A DNA stretch of 64,000 bases from Histomonas meleagridis. Taxonomy: Eukaryota; Parabasalia; Tritrichomonadida; Dientamoebidae. Each line of letters opens with the position of its first letter. Position 1 is the first letter of the stretch. Of the stretch, positions 20,281-29,234 are shown in pieces. Both the position numbers and the translations under genes were made by a program. The DNA lies in assembly GCA_020186115.1 (NCBI GenBank), contig WSYJ01000036.1:1054001-1118000 (forward strand). The letters run 5' to 3'. The notes under the pieces are model-generated. The model was not told the DNA's origin and made no database searches. It saw only the letters and a list, made by a program, of their open reading frames with translations.

Positions 20281-20679
20281 ATTGATTAGATCTTACTTGT
20301 GTTGGTTGTTGAATCATTGATCAATGATGTTCCGAAAAAGTTTTCAATTTTTTTCAAAAAAACACAACGAAAGTAAGAAAGTTAAAATGAATTATCTGTG
20401 TTAAGTTCAAGATTAGTATAAACTGGTCATTTTTGATGATAAAAATTTGACTAAAATCGGTATTTGACGTTCAAAAAGTAAAATAATTGAAGAATCAATT
20501 TATCTCTAGCAAAATATATCATATAAGGGAATACTCGGTATTGCAATTCATAATTTTATGCATTCTGTTTGTGATTTAAATATGTCCTCGAATACTTTAT
20601 TATGGATATAGGTCCATAATCACCTGGTTTTTTTAACGTTCTCCAAATTGATAATATTGTTAGATTCTGACCAATCTTA

Positions 20680-22275
20680 ATGTCTATCTTGTTCGAGGAA
20701 TCAGGCAGTAAAAAGAAAACTCGTCCGAAGAAAAACCTTCTATCTGTTAAATCCGGTCTTTCATCAAAGCAATCAAATGAACCTGTTCTAATTTTTGGTG
20801 AAGACTTATTTGATAGTCCTTCACAAAAGCCAAAAAAACATGAAGAAAAAACACAGATCCAACGCAAAGAAGGAATTGATGATTTCATTTCATCTCATCC
20901 AAATATTCGCAACTATTTCATTTTTTCGAAAATCACTGATATTAGTCTTGATGAAGTACAAGTCAAAAGAAAGGTGTTTAGCTCTGCCGAAAGTCATATT
21001 AAGTCTCTCCGCAATTTATTTCCTAAGATTGATAATTCTTTACTTCAATATAAGACTTCAAATAAAAACATCAAGAAGTTAATGCGTGAAAGCAAGATAC
21101 CTTCTAATGCCACTCTTAGTCAACGCAAAGATTTCTTGAAAGATTATTTTATGTCATTAGAACTCAATCGTGTCATCATTCAACATATCCAAGAGACAAA
21201 GCAAATCGTGGAAGATCTTATCACACTTCTAGACAAGTTCATTAAACCTAATCCAGGTGTTGAAGAAGTTAAGATCTATATCCAAGACATTGAAGCGAGA
21301 ATTGACATTCCCAACTTTAAAGCCACCAACAAAAAATACAGAAAAATTAATGCAATAAGAAAAAGAACAAAACACCAAAAAGTCACTTTCCCGCCGATAG
21401 AGGTTTCTGAAATAACCGCAATTTGCCGACGGTTATTGGTCAACGACTTCTTTATTGAGCAGGGAGAAGCAGAAACTCTATTCTATACTCTTGTTGAAAG
21501 CACAAATGAAATCAATGCACTTCACAAAGGACTAGAAATCGTAAAGAAGAATGCAAACTCGATTGGGAAAGCTATTCTTGCATCAACTAATCATTTTATC
21601 AAGAACAACAATGTTTCCAATGATTACACATCAATATACTTTATCTTGTATGCTCGTCTTTATTTCAAAAACATGTATGATGGCTTATTTAAGAATATCA
21701 TATCCACTACTGACGTCAAAACCTTTACTGAAAAGGTTGTACTTTTGCGTCAACAGTCTGCTATAGGATTTGGTTTATCCCAAAACTTTCTTCCACCCAA
21801 ACTTAAATCTGTTCCATTAGTTCTCTTTCCAAAAGATAATCCATATACTGAAGCTATTGCCATCTTTTCCACTCTTCCATATTATCTTTGCCCCTTAGAT
21901 TTTTGTAATGCAGCACATAATGCATTCAAGAAGATTCAAAGTATCGCATCACAAATATCATTTACCGAAAAATCCAAAGAAACCAAGAAAGTCATAGCAA
22001 AGAGTGATCATCTTTTGTGTTTGGATGATTTATTTGATATATCTCTTTTAGTATTTCTTCTTTCAAACCCTGTACCAGTATACGGACTCGTGAACGCGTT
22101 CATCCCATACATCGAAGGCCTCGAAATGATGGCCGAATTAGAGTTCGCGTTTACAAACATAAGCGCAATAATAAGACATATCGAAGAAATTGATTTGAAT
22201 ACTTTCCTGCAAAGTGCCAAGGAAAGAATGAACGAGTCAATTGAAGTGGATCCACTGAATATTCTTTCTAAATAA
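20680..22275 (+). CDS. VPS9-domain-like protein, possible Rab5-family exchange factor
   Basis: 531 residues. The N-terminal 70 residues are basic, Ser-rich and probably disordered. The middle is helical with KKYRKINAIRKR. The C-terminal third resembles a VPS9 domain: PYYLCPLDFCNAAHNAFKKIQ, then SDHLLCLDDLFDISLLVFLLSNPVPVYGLVNAFIPYIEG, then ELEFAFTNISAIIRHI. VPS9 domains catalyse GDP/GTP exchange on Rab5-type GTPases at endosomes. The invariant Asp/Pro/Tyr set is only partly conserved, so the assignment is tentative. TTTAACGTTCT lies at 20632-20642, 38 nt before the ATG. Confidence 0.6.
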   Translation: MSILFEESGSKKKTRPKKNLLSVKSGLSSKQSNEPVLIFGEDLFDSPSQKPKKHEEKTQIQRKEGIDDFISSHPNIRNYFIFSKITDISLDEVQVKRKVFSSAESHIKSLRNLFPKIDNSLLQYKTSNKNIKKLMRESKIPSNATLSQRKDFLKDYFMSLELNRVIIQHIQETKQIVEDLITLLDKFIKPNPGVEEVKIYIQDIEARIDIPNFKATNKKYRKINAIRKRTKHQKVTFPPIEVSEITAICRRLLVNDFFIEQGEAETLFYTLVESTNEINALHKGLEIVKKNANSIGKAILASTNHFIKNNNVSNDYTSIYFILYARLYFKNMYDGLFKNIISTTDVKTFTEKVVLLRQQSAIGFGLSQNFLPPKLKSVPLVLFPKDNPYTEAIAIFSTLPYYLCPLDFCNAAHNAFKKIQSIASQISFTEKSKETKKVIAKSDHLLCLDDLFDISLLVFLLSNPVPVYGLVNAFIPYIEGLEMMAELEFAFTNISAIIRHIEEIDLNTFLQSAKERMNESIEVDPLNILSK

Positions 22276-22551
22276 CAATCTGGTTGTGATTTTTTTTGTT
22301 AGTTATAATGTTTTACTTCATCACAAATAGGAAATGAAAAAAATTTACAAAATTATGATTTAATAATGCAACACTTTGTTCCAAAAAAACTTTGTTTTCG
22401 CTTGTATAATAATTTAATTAACATTTCGCTAAATAAAATATTATCATTAGTTTAATTTTAATGATTTTATTAATCAATATTTTTACATTATGAATTTGAA
22501 TCAGTGAAAAAAGATTATATTTAATTTTATATTTTTATTCATAAAAACAAA

Positions 22552-25500
22552 TCACCAGAATTGACACCACCCCGAAAAATGATTTACGTACATGTACGGG
22601 TCCGACGCCACTTTAATTAATTCGTCCACTTGTCTTTCAGGGTTTAATTCCACTTGTTCGTTTCCGTCTATTATTGGGTCTTTTCCACTAAGTTTTTCAA
22701 TCACTCTATCCAATACTCGAGTTTTACCTTTTTCGAACATTCCGTTATCCTTATTCACGAATATTGGCTCATGTACGAATATTTCAAGTTGTGCAGTTAT
22801 GCAACTTTTGTTATTTCTTAACATTCTCATGATAACTTCACAAGCATTTCTAAATTGGCCTTCAACACCACTCACACCGAAAGCGTTAATTAACATTCTT
22901 GTTAATCTAAATGGTACTTTTTCAGGCATTTTATCTCGATTTAAAGCCACCTCGAAAGAATCACCAAAATCAATATGTACCACATGTCCAGTTTGTCTTT
23001 GTACCATTATATTACTTGGATGTCTATCACCTAAACCAATAATATAACCTGCTAATGACATCAAAGCCGTACTTAAAGTAAATGTATCCACGCATTTAAT
23101 CCAAGTAACTGCGTCAGGTGCACGTTCCCATAAAGTTTCACGTAATTCATTAGCTGGGCATTTAGGTGAAACAACATCCCATAATTCAATTTTTTGTAAA
23201 CATGTCAAAACGTCGAGCTTTTTGCATGCAAAATTTGCGATCAAATCGTTCTCTAACCACGACGATATGCCGTTAGTTTTACGATAGTCCATGACAAGTT
23301 GATGCAAAGTGTCAGCTCCTGTTACCCAAGAAATTAACCCTGCGTTAGGTGCAAATGGGATTATAGGGTATTTAGAGATGTTAATTCTAAGTCCGGAAGT
23401 AGCTTTATTTGATGATAATAAAGAGTTAATTAATCCGAAAAATTGCATTATTCGTTGATCCAATCTTAAATCCTCATTTCCTTTCAACAAGAACTTCCAT
23501 CTAGTGCCACCAGTGTCATACATGTATAAAAGTCTTGGACGTTGTTGTGTAGATAATATTGGTAAATTAGGATCTAATCTTGAAATGATTGGACTTGGTC
23601 CATTAATTTTATAAGTCCCAGGCACACTTAACAAGAAACTTTTCTTTTTAGCCAAAGTTTCAGATACGTCAGATAATTCAATTGCACATTGGCCATTAAA
23701 TTTATCCTTAATAATTCCATAAAAACGCTTTAGATTTGACCACACTGTATTAAACGAGCCTTGAGTTTGTATCATTTCCTTTACGTTTTTCGCGCATTGA
23801 TCCAATGCCTTATGATAAGTATTCAAAAAGTCGATGTCCATCAAACAATTTGTTTGAAACCTTGAATCGAACAATTCGATCAAATGTTTTTTTCCTTTAG
23901 CGAAATCATTTAAACATTCCACGTATGTTTGGTCTAGTTTTGTCATCCAAATTTCATATATTGATATTGCAGCTCTTACCATTCCATCAATGAAAAGATT
24001 TGCTTCATTTGATAACTCAGTATGTTTAATACTAATTTTTTGTAACAAATTGGAAGCGATTAATGATTTTTCTTTATCTTCAGATCGTATTAATAGATAA
24101 AGAGAATATACAATTTCTTGGAAATGTAATTCTCCGAAATTAATCAAAAGTTCATGTACGAATTCATAGACATGTTTATCCTTATGATTAATTTGACAAA
24201 CGATTTGAGGTAATATATGTGAAATTATATTTGGACTTAAGTTTAATATTTCTTTTGGTATTTCAATTGTACCGCCGAAATTAAATATTAATGAAAACAA
24301 TTGGAATAAGTATTCGAGGTTATTAGAAGGTAATAATTGTGTAGCTTTTAAGAATCCATTTATAGCATTTTCGACAAATGATTTATTACATATATCTCGT
24401 GAAGTAGCATATGCATAACTTGACCAATTTCGATAATCATTTGGATTTAATTGTGTCGAATGTTTAAATAATTCAATGATTTTAAGTAATGATTCATGAC
24501 TTTCAGTTTTTTGATAAAATTGAAAACGCATTATACCTTCGATTCGATAATATCTTGCTTTAATTTCATTATCTAATGGATATTTACTTTTTAACATGTT
24601 TGAGAATTCATATAATGAATTTAAATCAATGTTTTTAAATTGATAATTTGAGTTCGAATTTATTTGTGAAAAATAATTCTCTATTGATGATTGTGGAATT
24701 TGTTGAATTTGTTCATAAAATTCTTCTTTCGATTTAGATGAATAAAGAATACGATTTAAATGTAACATTTCAATCGCTTGATGTTTTTCATCATGTGCCC
24801 ATAATAATTTATAATAAGAAATTTGTACTAATGGATTTAAGAAAGATGATTTCATTTGACTCCAAAATGTGTCTAATAATGTCCAATTTCGTTCTTGGAT
24901 TAAAACTGATATCATTTTCAAATGAGATTTAAGGTTTTCATTTGAATTAATACCTAAATCACGAATTTCTGCTAATCTCATCCATGAATAACTATCACCT
25001 TTTAAATGTTTTAATCTATTTCTCCACATTTTTAATATGTTTTCATTAGCTCCATCTTTTAATGCTAATACTTCATTTAATTCCACTAAATAATTTGCAT
25101 ATTTAATGTTTTCATCTGCTTTATTAGCAGTTAAAGCAGAATATATTGAACAATCTTTTACTAAAATATCAAATGATTTATCAATTGATATTTTAGCTCT
25201 TTCATATTGTTTACTTGCAATTAAAAATATTTCTTTAAATAATATTAAATTCAAGTCATCATTATCAGGAAATCGATTAATATAATAAGAAGCCTTTTGT
25301 AAGTTATGTGTTCGATAAAATGCCCAAGCAAACCAAATTGCATTTGAAGCTTTATCTTCATTATTCATTTCATCATATATAGAAGTCATATTACATATTT
25401 CTTCCCATTTCTCTAATTTAGCATAACAACGTATTAAATCTGATGGATTACAATTCTCATTCATTTTATATATCTCTAAAGCAGAATTCCATTCTCCAAG

Positions 25501-28500
25501 TTTTTCATACCAAATAGCAGCAGTAGGAATATGTACTATCTTTAATATGCCTCTAGATGAACATATTCTTCCTAATCGAGTATTTAATGTTAACATTAAT
25601 TCAATTGCTTCATTATCATTCGGATTATTAATATAATGACGTATTAAAAATCGTAATGCTTGTGCTGGTGATTTACAAGCAGAAGCAATTACTAAATTAG
25701 AGATATAAAATGGATGTCCTATACGAATTAATAATTCGGCAAGACGTAAAAATGTTGGATCTACTGGTAATCCACATGTAAATATTTCTTTGATTACTTC
25801 AGAAAATTTCTTTTGTTGATGTTTACCTGCTATTCTCCAACATGATAAAAATGCTATTGGAAAGATTTGGTTTTGAAATGTAGGTGAATGTTTAGCGATT
25901 TTTAATGATGATCGAATTGCTATAGATGGTGAACCTGAGACTATTAATAAACAAATATCTTCAAGCCATTTAGGAATGTTATGAATTTGTAATGGTGGAA
26001 ATTCCGAAAATAATATGTTCGGACGTGTTAAAGGTACATAATCAGGGATTTCTACATTTATAGTTAAAGTTCTTTTAGTTAAAAAACTTTCAGTAGATAA
26101 TGTTCGATCATTTAAATAATTCTTTAATGATTGGATTGAAGGGTTTATAATATTTTCATTTTTTGCAATTTGTTCAATAAATTCAATGTCAAGTCGACAA
26201 TAAACAGCTAAAGAAAACAACAATTGAAATAATTGTGTTCGAATTGATATCTTATTAAATAATTTAATACATATTCGTGCTATATGACAACATTGGAATG
26301 TAGCATCTGTTAATTGTACTATAATTATTAATGAATCAATGATAATTTTTAAATATTCGATATGAATTTTATCATCAATAACTCGTTCAACTTGATTTAT
26401 AAAGATTGTTAATGGTTGATTTTGAAATATGATTGAAAATGTAATAAACTTTAATAATGATTCAGCATATTTTAAATCATTATGAATATTATTTATCATT
26501 CTAATTGATGGTTGATATAAAGGTTGAATAGCTTTAATGAAATCTGTTTTTAAAAAATATGAAAAAATTGTTGCAAGTTGTAATGAATAAGTTTGATTTA
26601 AGTTTTGTAATATTAATGGCATTAATATATCAATATAAGGTAAAATTTTAGTACCACAATAATATGAAATTATTTGTAATTGATTAAATAACGTTTGTTT
26701 TTGTTGATCTTTACTTACAGATATATTTTGAGCAAATGCATTAATTATAGGTTGTAAGAATTTTGATGCTGAATCAGCTTCTTTAACAAATATTGACGTA
26801 ATTGCTTCTAATATAAAAGAATTAGGTTCATTAATTAACTTAATTAAAATGTTCATCATGAAATCAGTATAAAATGAATTAGATCGATAATCAAATTCAA
26901 CCATTGGATCTTTATCAATTGTAGTTTCAATCATTGATTGAGGAAATGAATTAATTCCTATAGTACCTAAGAACTTTAATATTAATTTACTAACTTTAGA
27001 TGAAGGATTTCGTTTAAGTAATGATAATAATGATGATATTAATGATGGATAATTATTTGGTATATTTGAAGCTATTTCAAGTTCTTTACCGATTTCAATT
27101 AATGCGCCTAAAGCATTTTCATATACAATATTTGATCTTTTAGTTTTAAATAATGAAATAAAAATTGGAATTAATTCATCAAAAAATGGATTTAAAAATT
27201 TCGCAATTAATTGTATTGTTAAAAATAAATTCGAATCTCGTTCTTCAAACCATTTTTGACTTTCGATATGAAATATACGTAATAAATTATGACAATTCTC
27301 ATTAAATGGTAACTTATTTGAGATTAATGCATGTCCATCATTACTAATATCTCTTGAAATGATTTTAGAAATTTTAGTATTAGATTCAATATCAGGATTT
27401 AAGAAATTAAAACAAATTTTTATGATTTGTGATACTAATGGTTGACAAAAGTCTAATAAATATTTCGATATTAATGGTAATAATTTCGAAATCCTTGCAC
27501 ATGTATAAGGATCTGAACAAGAAGCCATTAACATTACAGTTTGTTGTACAAAGTTATTAATTGGCACCGAAAATAACATCGGATTTAATGGTGCTACTGA
27601 TGCTATTAATGGTATAGCGTTTCGTTTAACCTTAAATGAAGGATCCGAAAATATTTGTGATAACATTTGACAATGTGCAATTCTTTCAGGTGATAAATGT
27701 TGATTAACTGCTGTCGAACGGACATATTTAGATTGATCATAGATTGCTAAATATAATAAATCATTTAATGCTTCATTATTCTCAAATAATGGTAATACTT
27801 GTGCTACTAAAATACGAATTTCTTCATGTGGAGAAAATAAAAATCGATGTACTTGTTCAAATATTGTGTTCTTATCTTCAAATAAATGTGTATCAAATGA
27901 TTTTAAGATATGTAATGATAATATTGTTTGTTGTGGTAATGATTTAGTTTGTACTCCTTCTTGATAATATTTCTTTAATGTTAATTTGGTATCATTAAAT
28001 AAAGCCATCCTTAAACGTAATGCTTTTACATATTCTGGTGATGGTTCTATGCCTCTAAAAAATGTTACATTAATTACTATGTCATTAAATGTCTTTAAAA
28101 TATCATGTAATATTGTATAGCCATATCTTCGTTGTGTTTTAAATTTAGGCTTACTAACAATGGTTTGTATAAAATTAAGAATTTTTGTCATAGGTAAAAT
28201 CTCTTTAGGAAATGTAAAGATAAATGTATAAATAAAATGATATAGTGAATTTGAATTAACAAAGTTTTGACAACAATTTATTAAATGATCAAATAAATCA
28301 TTAACTGTATCTGGTGTAAATAAATGTTTCACTTTATTCGAAATTAATGATAATAAATCAAATGATGATACTGATAAAAGTTCTGACCTTACATCGGTTA
28401 AGTAAAGTAGTGAATTTATGAGCGTGTCATATTCAACAGACTCAGAATCAAGTCTAACAAGTGATTTACAAATTAATACACACCCATGATTAGTAGGTTG

Positions 28501-29154
28501 GTTTTGTTTCATTCGTTCAATACATTTTTTAAAAATTGATTTATGAATATTTTGTGTTGATTGCTTTAAATGAAATCTAATAACTTTGGCTGAGACTATT
28601 CTAAGTTGAGTATCATCACTTGTGACAGAATCCCATATTATTGAAAAAATTGATTCATTAGATGTAACTTCAAAAACATTTGGTAAAATATATTTACCTG
28701 CTGCTGCTAAAACCTGTAATGCTGCAAATCGTGTATTTTGCTTAGTAATCCATTCAGTAACATGATTTGAAACTAAATCACGAATAAAATCTTCATTATC
28801 TGGTAACTCAGAAACAAGCCATGAAAGAACTTTAGCAGCTGCACGTACAACAACTTGTGATTTATGTTTTAAGAGATTTGTAATAAAAGGTACATAAAAT
28901 TTAATTTGGTCATAAGATCTATTAAAAAAATGTAAAACGGAAATATGAAGAAGTGCTGTAAGACATTGATTGACTTTATCTCCCTTTTGTAGTTCTTTAA
29001 TTTGCTTTTCCCATTGATCAAAAATTTGTAAAATTTCTTGTTCACTACATACTAATAATTTTTGTCCAAGCGTCCTAGTATATTCTAGCCTAGAGTTTTT
29101 CCATGACTTGAAATCATCTAAGCCTTCTAATGGATTTAGAGTGATTGGGATCAT
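22552..29154 (-). CDS. TOR: TOR kinase (PIKK family)
   Basis: 2200 residues in one exon. The N-terminal half is HEAT-repeat solenoid, followed by the FAT region. An FRB-like bundle lies at about 1720-1815 (RAAISIYEIW, VWSNLKRFYGII). The PI3K-like kinase domain lies at about 1880-2140: catalytic GLGDRHPSNIM near 2038 and HIDFGDSFEVALNR near 2060, with TOR-specific MPEKVPFRLTRMLINAFG after it. The C terminus is a TOR-type FATC (YVNHFSGWCQFW). TOR controls growth, translation and autophagy in response to nutrients, in complexes with LST8 and Raptor or Rictor. The FRB position equal to human Ser2035 is Tyr, which is expected to block rapamycin-FKBP binding. Divergent from 29235 with an 80-bp shared promoter. 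Confidence 0.96.
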   Translation of the reverse strand: MIPITLNPLEGLDDFKSWKNSRLEYTRTLGQKLLVCSEQEILQIFDQWEKQIKELQKGDKVNQCLTALLHISVLHFFNRSYDQIKFYVPFITNLLKHKSQVVVRAAAKVLSWLVSELPDNEDFIRDLVSNHVTEWITKQNTRFAALQVLAAAGKYILPNVFEVTSNESIFSIIWDSVTSDDTQLRIVSAKVIRFHLKQSTQNIHKSIFKKCIERMKQNQPTNHGCVLICKSLVRLDSESVEYDTLINSLLYLTDVRSELLSVSSFDLLSLISNKVKHLFTPDTVNDLFDHLINCCQNFVNSNSLYHFIYTFIFTFPKEILPMTKILNFIQTIVSKPKFKTQRRYGYTILHDILKTFNDIVINVTFFRGIEPSPEYVKALRLRMALFNDTKLTLKKYYQEGVQTKSLPQQTILSLHILKSFDTHLFEDKNTIFEQVHRFLFSPHEEIRILVAQVLPLFENNEALNDLLYLAIYDQSKYVRSTAVNQHLSPERIAHCQMLSQIFSDPSFKVKRNAIPLIASVAPLNPMLFSVPINNFVQQTVMLMASCSDPYTCARISKLLPLISKYLLDFCQPLVSQIIKICFNFLNPDIESNTKISKIISRDISNDGHALISNKLPFNENCHNLLRIFHIESQKWFEERDSNLFLTIQLIAKFLNPFFDELIPIFISLFKTKRSNIVYENALGALIEIGKELEIASNIPNNYPSLISSLLSLLKRNPSSKVSKLILKFLGTIGINSFPQSMIETTIDKDPMVEFDYRSNSFYTDFMMNILIKLINEPNSFILEAITSIFVKEADSASKFLQPIINAFAQNISVSKDQQKQTLFNQLQIISYYCGTKILPYIDILMPLILQNLNQTYSLQLATIFSYFLKTDFIKAIQPLYQPSIRMINNIHNDLKYAESLLKFITFSIIFQNQPLTIFINQVERVIDDKIHIEYLKIIIDSLIIIVQLTDATFQCCHIARICIKLFNKISIRTQLFQLLFSLAVYCRLDIEFIEQIAKNENIINPSIQSLKNYLNDRTLSTESFLTKRTLTINVEIPDYVPLTRPNILFSEFPPLQIHNIPKWLEDICLLIVSGSPSIAIRSSLKIAKHSPTFQNQIFPIAFLSCWRIAGKHQQKKFSEVIKEIFTCGLPVDPTFLRLAELLIRIGHPFYISNLVIASACKSPAQALRFLIRHYINNPNDNEAIELMLTLNTRLGRICSSRGILKIVHIPTAAIWYEKLGEWNSALEIYKMNENCNPSDLIRCYAKLEKWEEICNMTSIYDEMNNEDKASNAIWFAWAFYRTHNLQKASYYINRFPDNDDLNLILFKEIFLIASKQYERAKISIDKSFDILVKDCSIYSALTANKADENIKYANYLVELNEVLALKDGANENILKMWRNRLKHLKGDSYSWMRLAEIRDLGINSNENLKSHLKMISVLIQERNWTLLDTFWSQMKSSFLNPLVQISYYKLLWAHDEKHQAIEMLHLNRILYSSKSKEEFYEQIQQIPQSSIENYFSQINSNSNYQFKNIDLNSLYEFSNMLKSKYPLDNEIKARYYRIEGIMRFQFYQKTESHESLLKIIELFKHSTQLNPNDYRNWSSYAYATSRDICNKSFVENAINGFLKATQLLPSNNLEYLFQLFSLIFNFGGTIEIPKEILNLSPNIISHILPQIVCQINHKDKHVYEFVHELLINFGELHFQEIVYSLYLLIRSEDKEKSLIASNLLQKISIKHTELSNEANLFIDGMVRAAISIYEIWMTKLDQTYVECLNDFAKGKKHLIELFDSRFQTNCLMDIDFLNTYHKALDQCAKNVKEMIQTQGSFNTVWSNLKRFYGIIKDKFNGQCAIELSDVSETLAKKKSFLLSVPGTYKINGPSPIISRLDPNLPILSTQQRPRLLYMYDTGGTRWKFLLKGNEDLRLDQRIMQFFGLINSLLSSNKATSGLRINISKYPIIPFAPNAGLISWVTGADTLHQLVMDYRKTNGISSWLENDLIANFACKKLDVLTCLQKIELWDVVSPKCPANELRETLWERAPDAVTWIKCVDTFTLSTALMSLAGYIIGLGDRHPSNIMVQRQTGHVVHIDFGDSFEVALNRDKMPEKVPFRLTRMLINAFGVSGVEGQFRNACEVIMRMLRNNKSCITAQLEIFVHEPIFVNKDNGMFEKGKTRVLDRVIEKLSGKDPIIDGNEQVELNPERQVDELIKVASDPYMYVNHFSGWCQFW

Positions 29155-29234
29155 TTTTAGGGATTTTAACGTTCTTAGCCCTTAGCTCCAAAAAACCGCC
29201 ATTGGAATAAAAAACTTCCTTTGCTATACTAAAA
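29155..29234. promoter_or_regulatory. 80-bp bidirectional promoter, TOR and the unknown helical gene
   Basis: Two ATGs lie back to back, 80 bp apart. The stretch contains TTAACGTTCT (29166-29175), the MYB-like word also seen before the VPS9-like gene, and CCTTTG (29218-29223), an M5-like core element 11 nt before the plus-strand ATG. Confidence 0.5.

Noticed and set aside
20680-29154. Operon-like organisation of trafficking genes and TOR
   Set aside because: Genes are on both strands with separate promoters. Clustering of trafficking genes is most likely chance in a genome rich in them.
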